Origin: JAUZPB01 sp037140715
GTDB taxonomy: Bacteria; Bacteroidota; Ignavibacteria; Ignavibacteriales; SURF-24
Direction: 5' to 3'
Length of the DNA: 13,209 nt
NCBI GenBank assembly: GCA_037140715.1
Contig: JBAXDX010000082.1
Location: 1-13,209, forward strand
The translations under genes were made by a program, and so were the position numbers. The notes under the pieces are model-generated. The model had not been told where the DNA came from, ran no database searches, and worked only from the letters and a program-made list of their open reading frames with translations. The number at the start of each line of letters is the position of its first letter. Position 1 is the stretch's first letter. Shown here one piece after another: positions 7,992 to 13,209 of this stretch.

Positions 7992-8009
7992 TTTTTTTCT
8001 CTTTCCTTT

Positions 8010-8795
8010 TTAAATTGAATAAGTAAAATATTTATCTGCCTGCAGATGGAACTCTGCCAATAATTCTTCTTTAATCTTTACAAAATCATACCCGTCTCTA
8101 TCGCGGGGACGCGGGAGAGGCACATCAATAATCTTTTTTATTTTACCGGGTCTTGCCGACATAATTACAATCCTGTCGCTCAGAAATACAGCTTCTTCGA
8201 CATCGTGAGTAATCATAATCATTGTCAGATTATTTTCTTTCTTCCAGATAGTTTCCAGTTCCTGTTGCATATACATTCTGGTCAGGGCATCCAAAGCTCC
8301 CAGCGGTTCATCCAAAAGAAGAACTTCAGGCTGATTGACCAGTGCTCTTGCAATTGCCGCTCTTTGAGCCATCCCGCCCGAAAGCTGGAACGGATAAGCT
8401 TTTTCAAAACTGTTTAATCCTACTAAATCTATATGTTTTTGAACTATCTCTTTTTTTTCAGTCCTTTTCTTTTTATATAATCCGAAACCGACATTGTCTT
8501 CAATTGTCAGCCAGGGCAACAGTCTGTGCTCCTGAAAAATCACTCCCCTGTCTATGCCGGTTGTTCTTATAGCTTTACCATCCAATACAGCTTCACCCTG
8601 AAATTCTTTCTCTAATCCGGCAATTATTCTTAATAAAGTAGTCTTACCGCAGCCACTTGTTCCTACAATTGAAATAAATTCGCCTTTATTTACATTCAGG
8701 TTCACGTCCTTTAGTGCAACGACTGTCTGTTCCGCATCATTAAAAATTTTTGTTAAATCTGTTATTTTCAAAACCGGTTCTTTACTTTCCGCCAT
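8010..8795 (-). CDS. ABC importer ATPase, SsuB/TauB type
   Basis: This 261-residue protein is the cytosolic ATP-binding subunit of an import complex. It has Walker A GTSGCGKTT (residues 45-53), a Q-loop in FQEHRLLPW, the signature LSGGMAQRAAIARAL, Walker B VLLLDEP, and the H-loop ITHDVEEA. The Q-loop pattern QEHRLLPW is characteristic of the nitrate/sulfonate/taurine group (SsuB, TauB, NrtD). It follows the permease gene and precedes cysK by 18 bases. Family knowledge says substrates are small anions such as alkanesulfonates, taurine or nitrate. The sulfur genes nearby favour an organosulfur compound, but binding specificity lies in the periplasmic protein and cannot be read here. Confidence 0.92.
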   Translation of the reverse strand: MAESKEPVLKITDLTKIFNDAEQTVVALKDVNLNVNKGEFISIVGTSGCGKTTLLRIIAGLEKEFQGEAVLDGKAIRTTGIDRGVIFQEHRLLPWLTIEDNVGFGLYKKKRTEKKEIVQKHIDLVGLNSFEKAYPFQLSGGMAQRAAIARALVNQPEVLLLDEPLGALDALTRMYMQQELETIWKKENNLTMIMITHDVEEAVFLSDRIVIMSARPGKIKKIIDVPLPRPRDRDGYDFVKIKEELLAEFHLQADKYFTYSI

Positions 8796-8828
8796 TATCT
8801 TAATCCCTAAAATAAATATCTGTTTTTA

Positions 8829-9629
8829 TTAATTGCTTACTTCTCTCTTCCACCTTAATACTTTTCGCTCGATAAACCGGAGACCTGAATCAATAAAGAA
8901 CCCGATTGCTCCAATTACAAAAAGGACTGCAAAAAGCTGGTCAATCATTAATAATTCCTGCGCCCTTATCAGTAAATAACCCAATCCCTTAGCACCGCCC
9001 ATCATCTCGGCAGCAACAATTAACGCCCAGGAAAACCCCGCCCCGTATCTGACCCCGACAAAAATACCCGGTAAAGTTGCCGGCAGAATAACACTTTTTA
9101 ACAGCCTTAATCTTGAAAATTCAAACACCTGCGCAACTTCAATATATTCTTTCGGGACTAACTTAATTCCCTGATATGTATTTAGAAAAACCGGGAAAAA
9201 TACCGAGTAAGAAATAATGCTGACTTTCGCTAACATTCCTATTCCTGCCAATAACATAAAGAAAGGATATAACGCCAGAGGCGGAATTTGTCTCAGGATA
9301 TTAAGCAACGGAACAAAAAGTTTTTCAATAATTTTTGACGTGCCTGTTAATACCGCTATAACAAACCCAAGTGAACCTCCCAAAAGGAAACCTTTTATAA
9401 CGGTACCTAAACTCAGACAGAAATCATCTGAAAAGTTCTGGGAATATATCATATCGTATAAAGCCACAGGTATTTTTTCAGGAGACGGAAAAAAAACTGA
9501 CTGCCACCAGTTATATTCCGCGTTTAAATGCCATAGTAACAGAAGTACTGCAGGAATAATCATTCCGGCTATGGTTTTAATAATTTTATCGTTTATTTTT
9601 TTTTTCAATCTGCTCATAATAAAACTCAT
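8829..9629 (-). CDS. ABC importer permease, SsuC/TauC type
   Basis: This 266-residue inner-membrane protein has about six transmembrane helices and is the channel subunit of the importer. The EAA-type cytoplasmic loop that contacts the ATPase is visible as IEVAQVFEFSRLRLLKSVILPATLPGIFVGVRYG. The second half, FSWALIVAAEMMGGAKGLGYLL, is typical of the SsuC/TauC/NrtB family (BPD_transp_1). The ATG at 9629 has no good SD. An in-frame ATG four codons downstream is a possible alternative start, so the exact N-terminus is uncertain. A strong hairpin ends about 13 bases upstream of the start and may lower its translation relative to the binding protein gene. Confidence 0.9.
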   Translation of the reverse strand: MSFIMSRLKKKINDKIIKTIAGMIIPAVLLLLWHLNAEYNWWQSVFFPSPEKIPVALYDMIYSQNFSDDFCLSLGTVIKGFLLGGSLGFVIAVLTGTSKIIEKLFVPLLNILRQIPPLALYPFFMLLAGIGMLAKVSIISYSVFFPVFLNTYQGIKLVPKEYIEVAQVFEFSRLRLLKSVILPATLPGIFVGVRYGAGFSWALIVAAEMMGGAKGLGYLLIRAQELLMIDQLFAVLFVIGAIGFFIDSGLRFIERKVLRWKREVSN

Positions 9630-9642
9630 TGTGTTAATTTAT

Positions 9643-9681
9643 TTCAGTATATCCGTCTGACCGCCGGACAGACATACTGAA
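9643..9681 (-). promoter_or_regulatory. Intercistronic mRNA hairpin between binding protein and permease genes
   Basis: Within the 63-base gap, TTCAGTAT (9643-9650) pairs perfectly with ATACTGAA (9674-9681). The inner arms GTCTG (9655-9659) and CAGAC (9669-9673) also pair, and a CC/GG tip follows, with a four-base bulge (9651-9654) and one A/A mismatch. No T-run follows in the direction of transcription, so it should not act as an intrinsic terminator. Such hairpins after binding-protein genes are known to protect the upstream mRNA and give more binding protein than permease; that role is inferred here. Confidence 0.7.
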
Positions 9682-9692
9682 ATGTTCATAAT

Positions 9693-10742
9693 TTATTGAT
9701 AAAGACTGTACGGACCGCCTTTGTAAAATCTTCTGTCAACATAATTTTCAATCTGCGATTTTGACAAAGACTTTTTTGAAACCAATGGATCGTTCAATCC
9801 CCCATATTGTTTCTGAAATTCTACCAGTGCGTTAACCACGGTACTCCAGCTGGATTCACCTGGCGCATAACTAATTGCATAAGGCGAATTGATTTGGAAT
9901 TTAGCTACCTGAAGCGGAACTCTTAAATCCTTAGCGATAGTTGTCGCGGCTTCGTCAGGATGACTAATAATATATTTCCTTGCTTTTTCTCTCGCGGTTA
10001 AATATGCTTTAATTGCATCAGGATTCTTTTCAGCCCAGCTTCTTAAAGAGAATAAGAAGATTCTGCTTGCGAATTTATGGTAAACGCCTACGTTACCGCC
10101 GGAGCATCCCGGCAGATTGCTCAATACTCTGAACTGTCCCTGCAAATATGGCGCAGCATAAACAGCTATTGACAAGTGATCAACCACCGCGTCTAATTTA
10201 CCTGTTAATAAACCTTGCTGCAGCTGTAAATATCCGGGCGAATTCCACCAGGTTACAGAACCATTTGGATTTATTTCAGTCTTTAAAGGAATTCCGCTTC
10301 TTTCAAATATTTCTAATGCTCCCGCATATCCGCAATGATAGCGGACTGTTCCAACTGTTTTACCTTTAAGGTCGGTTACCTTCCTGTACGGTGAATCTTT
10401 AAGAACAATAACAGAAACCGCAGTAGTATCGGCAGGCTGAGCCGTCCAGATTACAACCGCATCCAAACCATTAAGCTTGTGCATATAAGCGGGATACGAC
10501 ATACGACTTGCAAAATGTAAATCACCTCTTTCAAGTAAAGCCGCTTCGGCTCCGGCAAGTTTAACGTTAGCAAAATCAACTATTTTAAAGTCGCGTCCAA
10601 TTTTTGCAAACTCTTCTTTCAGCCATCCTTTTTGAGCGGCAACAGCTGTGAAAGCATCCAACGGCACATTTACTGTCTTCTGAGCAAATCCCGATATTGA
10701 AATAACCAATACCAGAACGATTATATTTATTATGTTTTTCAT
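9693..10742 (-). CDS. Periplasmic substrate-binding protein, SsuA/NMT1-like
   Basis: This 349-residue protein starts with a signal peptide (MKNIINIIVLVLVISISGFA, cleavage likely after Ala20) and then a type 2 periplasmic binding fold. Family-like elements include the LAGAEAALLERGDLHFAS segment, the domain-hinge motif VTDLKGKTVGTVRYHCGYAG, and the DAVVDHLSIAVYAAPYL segment, as in SsuA, TauA and NMT1/THI5-like proteins. It would capture a small anion in the periplasm and deliver it to the permease. The ligand is not deducible; candidates are sulfonates or related organosulfur compounds given cysK and the nitrogenase-like reductase. An AACAGGAG SD precedes the ATG, 16 bases after the porin stop. 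The hairpin downstream may raise its expression relative to the other importer subunits. Confidence 0.87.
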   Translation of the reverse strand: MKNIINIIVLVLVISISGFAQKTVNVPLDAFTAVAAQKGWLKEEFAKIGRDFKIVDFANVKLAGAEAALLERGDLHFASRMSYPAYMHKLNGLDAVVIWTAQPADTTAVSVIVLKDSPYRKVTDLKGKTVGTVRYHCGYAGALEIFERSGIPLKTEINPNGSVTWWNSPGYLQLQQGLLTGKLDAVVDHLSIAVYAAPYLQGQFRVLSNLPGCSGGNVGVYHKFASRIFLFSLRSWAEKNPDAIKAYLTAREKARKYIISHPDEAATTIAKDLRVPLQVAKFQINSPYAISYAPGESSWSTVVNALVEFQKQYGGLNDPLVSKKSLSKSQIENYVDRRFYKGGPYSLYQ

Positions 10743-10758
10743 TTTATTTCTCCTGTTT

Positions 10759-12237
10759 TTAGAAACTATATACTAACTGAAGTATTATTTCGCCTGTGGC
10801 AGGTTTACTTGAATCTTCAGGTTTAATGAAGTTGTAATTCGCCTGTAATTTTAGAACTCTGTCCGTTTTTGCTATCGCATAAGGTCTTTGAAACAAAGGC
10901 GCAGTCTGATAGAAATAGTAATTAAAACCTACAGTATAGACTGTCTGGGCATCCTTAACAACTGAAGAGTTTGGATCAAAAAAGTCATATCTGATTAAAG
11001 GCTGAAAATCAGGCAGGGCGTCTTCAGTATAGAATAATGTCAGGACATAACTCTTACTATCAGTTGCGACAGCGTTATCAGGGTTAATTTTTCCGTTTAC
11101 AACATACTGGTTTTTAATAACCGTTTTGCCATCTGTGGCTGATAAGTTATCTCTCAAATGCCCACTGGTATATTCACCTGTGAAAAGGAATGGTTTCTTT
11201 AGATATTCCAATTGCACATTGTATAAAGATCCGCCTGTTTTAGATTTATTATCCACATAATCAAAATCTTTTATTGCTACTGTCCCGCCGAATTTAAGTC
11301 CGTACAAAGGAGAGAAAAATTCAGTTACAGGCGTTACAGTTGCTTTTAACAAAATGTTTTTCCCTCTGGTCGGGTCTGTAATATTTGCCCCTGCACCATT
11401 AAACAAACCTGCGGTAAGCGCTAATTTCGGTATCAATAATCCGGTGAATGCGTCCTGCGTATTAAAAAGACCTAAATCGACATTAAACCCGACATCTCTC
11501 GGATTGGCAAAATAACTTCCGATAAATTGCGCACCTTTAATAGTAGGTTTTTTATCTTCGCCGGCAAGATTTTCCGAACCAAACGGAATGAGATATTGTC
11601 CGGCTTTTAAAGAAATCGTATAAAACGGGTCTAAATCTGATTTTATACCTTTCAATTCCCAGTTAAAAAACAAATCGCTGATGATAGCCGATGTTGTATT
11701 GGTTGTAATTCCTACTGTATAAGAAATATCGCCATCATTAACCGGGTCTTCTCTTAACTTTCCGCTTAAAGTAACAGCCGCATTGCTTGAGCCGATTAAG
11801 AAATTAGTTTCGTTAGTTTTAACAACTGTAGCGTTAAATATTCCATAACCTGATAAATTTATAGTATAATTTGAAAGTACCGCTCTTTGAGCCTGTAACT
11901 CTAAAATTTCTTTAACCTGGAATAAGTCCGACTGCTTAACGACCGCATCATCAGTAACACCGTCAACCAGCACATCATCTGAGCACGTTGAATCTGCTTC
12001 TGCGTTTAACGCCTGGTCTTTAATTTCTGAATTTTCTTTGGATATTTGACTGAACGATAAATCGTTGTCGTTTTGACTTGAACTGTCCTGCATACAGCAG
12101 GTATGTTGTTCTGACTGGATTTTAATAGAATCGCTACTCCGTGCTATTTTAGATTTAGCCGGAACTGCGCCTGAGGTAAAACTAACGAGTGTTCCACCTA
12201 TAATTAATACTTGTAATATGCGAGATGTCCGAGACAT
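10759..12237 (-). CDS. Outer-membrane porin, OprO/OprP-like beta-barrel
   Basis: This 492-residue protein has an N-terminal signal peptide (hydrophobic residues about 7-23, cleavage near residues 24-27). A polar, acidic, low-complexity stretch to about residue 95 follows, with a Cys pair at 47-48 and another Cys in STCSDD, then a short helical segment (KEILELQAQRAV). The rest shows alternating beta-strand patterns with phosphate-selective porin features such as SLKAGQYLIPFG, RDVGFNVDLG and AGLFNGAGAN. It ends in LVYSF, with the C-terminal Phe typical of outer-membrane barrels. It probably lets the anionic substrate through the outer membrane for the ABC importer. Its SD (GGGAGG) lies inside the overlapping Cys-rich leader ORF and its ATG is out of frame with that ORF, so its translation may depend on ribosome movement on the leader. 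Substrate is unknown. Confidence 0.82.
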   Translation of the reverse strand: MSRTSRILQVLIIGGTLVSFTSGAVPAKSKIARSSDSIKIQSEQHTCCMQDSSSQNDNDLSFSQISKENSEIKDQALNAEADSTCSDDVLVDGVTDDAVVKQSDLFQVKEILELQAQRAVLSNYTINLSGYGIFNATVVKTNETNFLIGSSNAAVTLSGKLREDPVNDGDISYTVGITTNTTSAIISDLFFNWELKGIKSDLDPFYTISLKAGQYLIPFGSENLAGEDKKPTIKGAQFIGSYFANPRDVGFNVDLGLFNTQDAFTGLLIPKLALTAGLFNGAGANITDPTRGKNILLKATVTPVTEFFSPLYGLKFGGTVAIKDFDYVDNKSKTGGSLYNVQLEYLKKPFLFTGEYTSGHLRDNLSATDGKTVIKNQYVVNGKINPDNAVATDSKSYVLTLFYTEDALPDFQPLIRYDFFDPNSSVVKDAQTVYTVGFNYYFYQTAPLFQRPYAIAKTDRVLKLQANYNFIKPEDSSKPATGEIILQLVYSF

Positions 12238-12367
12238 TTATCCTCCCTTTTATGTGTATATTTTTAATCAGTTTCAAAATAAATTTATTGTTGTCAAAAT
12301 TATTACAACAACAGTTTAACGCATTGATTTCAACGCAACAACAATACTGTCCGCAGATATTTTTCAT
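12182..12367 (-). CDS. Cys-rich leader ORF 2 overlapping the porin start
   Basis: This small ORF of 61 codons starts with ATG at 12367 behind a good SD (AAGGAG at 12375-12380, seven-base spacer). Codons 5, 9-11 and 19-21 are all Cys, so seven of the first 21 residues are cysteine (MKNICGQYCCC, then NCCCNN). It has no signal-peptide or domain character and runs 56 bases into the porin gene in another frame. This arrangement fits a regulatory leader peptide: ribosomes short of Cys-tRNA would stall on the Cys runs and change access to the porin SD at 12238-12252. The second Cys run can form a seven-base stem with ACAACAA at 12288-12294 (loop of 10). An upstream in-frame ATG at 12427 has no SD and was not chosen. 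A small metal-binding protein is a less likely alternative. Confidence 0.72.
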   Translation of the reverse strand: MKNICGQYCCCVEINALNCCCNNFDNNKFILKLIKNIHIKGRINVSDISHITSINYRWNTR

Positions 12368-12480
12368 TTCTTTTCTCCTTAAAATTAGTAGCCTGGTTCC
12401 TGGATTATCCAATGAGTGCAAATACACAGATATTTAATTAAATCTGTTATTTCTTTAGTTCCGAAAGATCATTTTTACAC

Positions 12481-12517
12481 AAAAAAAAAAGGCGCTTCAC
12501 GTAACGGGAAGCGCCTT
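12481..12517 (-). terminator. Intrinsic terminator after leader 1 (attenuator)
   Basis: Read on the minus strand, a perfect 10-bp GC-rich stem (AAGGCGCTTC at 12508-12517 pairing with GAAGCGCCTT at 12489-12498) with a nine-base loop is followed by a run of T, ten in all including the stem end. This is a textbook Rho-independent terminator. It lies 26 bases after the stop codon of the four-Cys leader and before all structural genes, so it can only act as an attenuator of the operon or as the end of a leader-only transcript. No plus-strand gene ends here to explain it otherwise. Confidence 0.93.
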
Positions 12518-12543
12518 GGTATAAAATCTATATAATAACAGAA

Positions 12544-12645
12544 TTAGGTAAAGTCTTCCTTTAATGATACCGGGTATACCATACAGCAACAACAGATTGC
12601 TACCTGTGTTAATTCTATTGCGATATTTTTAATAATATTTTTCAT
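12544..12645 (-). CDS. Cysteine leader peptide 1 (33 aa, four consecutive Cys codons)
   Basis: This ORF runs ATG to TAA with 33 residues: MKNIIKNIAIELTQVAI, then CCCC (codons 18-21, at 12583-12594), then MVYPVSLKEDFT. Four consecutive Cys codons are very unlikely by chance in a short ORF of this kind. It stands between a strong promoter and a strong terminator, the layout of classical amino-acid attenuators such as trp, his and leu. The predicted transcript start near 12651 leaves only about six bases before the ATG and no SD, so it may be translated as a nearly leaderless message. TGGTATA just after the Cys run (12575-12581) is complementary to TATACCA (12517-12523) at the base of the terminator. 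This offers an alternative pairing, although it overlaps the terminator stem by only one base. The peptide itself probably has no function. Confidence 0.8.
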   Translation of the reverse strand: MKNIIKNIAIELTQVAICCCCMVYPVSLKEDFT

Positions 12646-12657
12646 AATTGTATCTGC

Positions 12658-12686
12658 AATATAGTCCCTGTTTTAAGATTTGTCAA
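12658..12686 (-). promoter_or_regulatory. Sigma-70-type promoter of the operon
   Basis: On the minus strand a perfect -35 box TTGACA (12681-12686) is separated by exactly 17 bases from TATATT (12658-12663), one base off the consensus -10. A start near A12651 is expected. It is the only near-consensus promoter I see ahead of the operon and it reads straight into the Cys leader. About 100 bases separate the -35 box from the transposase gene that runs the other way; I see no further convincing gene or operator there. Confidence 0.82.
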
Positions 12687-12789
12687 GTTATTTTTAGATT
12701 TATTCCACTAACTGTAATAGCAAAATAGAAATGTCATAAAACTGAAGAAAACCATTAGATTAAGGATTCAAAAAAAAGGAGTTCTAATC

Positions 12790-13209
12790 TTGAAAGGACA
12801 GGTAGTGATGAGTCATAAAGAGCTGGATCGTGTAAAAATAATGAACGAGCTGATAAAAGGGAAACTGAGTAAATATGAAGCACAGGAATTATTAGCAATA
12901 AGCATTCGACAGTTGTATCGCCTGCTTGCGATTTATCAGGCTGAAGGGGATACGGGAATGATACATGGTCTTCGGGGGAAAAAATCTAACAGCGGGTATT
13001 CCAAAGAAGTTAAAAATAAAGTAATCAGCTTATATCGAAGTCAGTATAATGATTATGGACCTACACTGTTTAGTGAAAAATTAATTGAATATCACAATCT
13101 GAATATAAACCGTGAGACAATACGACTATGGTTACGTTCAGAGGCAGTCTGTACGGGGATGCGGAAAAAACGGGCGCATAGAAAACGGCGGGAACGGAGA
13201 ACAGGATTT
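12790..13209 (+). CDS. ISNCY/IS1202-type transposase, 5' part (cut by window edge)
   Basis: The plus-strand frame is open from 12790 to the window end (140 codons). It encodes an N-terminal helix-turn-helix (KYEAQELLAISIRQLYRLL) followed by the HGLRGKKSN linker. A second helix-turn-helix-like region follows (YNDYGPTLFSEKLIEYHNLNINRETIRLWL) with a basic tail (RKKRAHRKRRERR). This order is typical of ISNCY-type transposases; the DDE catalytic domain would lie beyond the window. I prefer the TTG at 12790, which has an AAGGAG SD with an eight-base spacer; the ATG at 12808 is the alternative. The gene is divergent from the sulfur operon. I could not identify the terminal inverted repeat, so the left end of the element is undefined within about 12690-12780. 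Confidence 0.87.
   Translation, partial: MKGQVVMSHKELDRVKIMNELIKGKLSKYEAQELLAISIRQLYRLLAIYQAEGDTGMIHGLRGKKSNSGYSKEVKNKVISLYRSQYNDYGPTLFSEKLIEYHNLNINRETIRLWLRSEAVCTGMRKKRAHRKRRERRTGF

Noticed and set aside
9217..9660. 147-codon plus-strand open frame opposite the permease gene
   Set aside because: It is a shadow frame; the minus-strand frame shows a clear ABC permease with family motifs.
9643..9681. Intrinsic terminator
   Set aside because: No T-run follows the stem on the minus strand, and the operon continues with the permease and ATPase of the same importer.
12368..12427. Longer form of leader ORF 2 starting at 12427
   Set aside because: The upstream ATG has no SD, while the ATG at 12367 has AAGGAG with good spacing and starts just before the Cys codons.
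12225..12437. Plus-strand small ORF opposite leader 2
   Set aside because: It lacks a convincing SD or domain character, and its QQ-rich stretches are the complement of the Cys codon runs.
12427..12446. AT-rich inverted repeat between the terminator and leader 2
   Set aside because: The stem is all AT apart from its end pairs and has a bulge. It is too weak to call as a functional element, though it could contribute to leader folding.

Overview
The window reads as one long minus-strand operon for assimilating sulfur from an organic source, with its control region at the right end and mobile or unrelated DNA at both edges. The host is a diderm bacterium: there is an outer-membrane porin ending in a C-terminal Phe and signal peptides on the exported proteins. 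The DNA is AT-rich, Shine-Dalgarno (SD) sites are clear before most genes, and the oxygen-sensitive nitrogenase-type enzymes point to an anaerobic or microaerobic life. The phylum cannot be fixed from this window; an FCB-group relative (Ignavibacteria or Chlorobi-like) is only a guess.

Layout, right to left in the direction of transcription. At 12790-13209 the 5' part of an ISNCY-type transposase runs on the plus strand, away from the operon. Next comes a near-consensus promoter (12658-12686), then a 33-codon leader peptide containing four consecutive Cys codons (12544-12645), then a strong intrinsic terminator (12481-12517). After that is a second small ORF (12182-12367) with seven Cys codons in its first 21 codons; it overlaps the start of the first large gene. 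The structural genes follow: porin, periplasmic binding protein, ABC permease, ABC ATPase, cysteine synthase, two nitrogenase component-1 subunits (K-like then D-like), a NifX-type protein, a NifH-like reductase, a NifB-type radical SAM protein, a DUF4395 membrane protein and an MFS exporter. Spacings are short and four junctions overlap or nearly overlap, as expected for one transcript. At the far left is the 3' end of an unidentified plus-strand membrane protein whose gene carries a 21-bp tandem repeat.

How the parts fit. The reductase has a P-loop Fe protein with both cluster cysteines. Both subunits of its catalytic partner keep all three P-cluster cysteines. The D-like subunit keeps the cofactor Cys but lacks the FeMo-co His and the catalytic His/Gln of nitrogenase. 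With its own NifB, this best matches the nitrogenase-like reductases of the methylthio-alkane reductase (MarBHDK) type, which break C-S bonds, rather than N2 fixation. Sulfonate-type import genes upstream and cysteine synthase in the middle suggest this route: uptake through porin and ABC importer, reductive release of a small sulfur compound, then capture as cysteine.

The most interesting feature is the control region. Two Cys-codon-rich leader ORFs in series, the first followed by a terminator, look like a cysteine-sensing attenuator on a nitrogenase-like sulfur operon. No DNA-binding regulator is encoded in the window. I am not aware of a described case of this combination.
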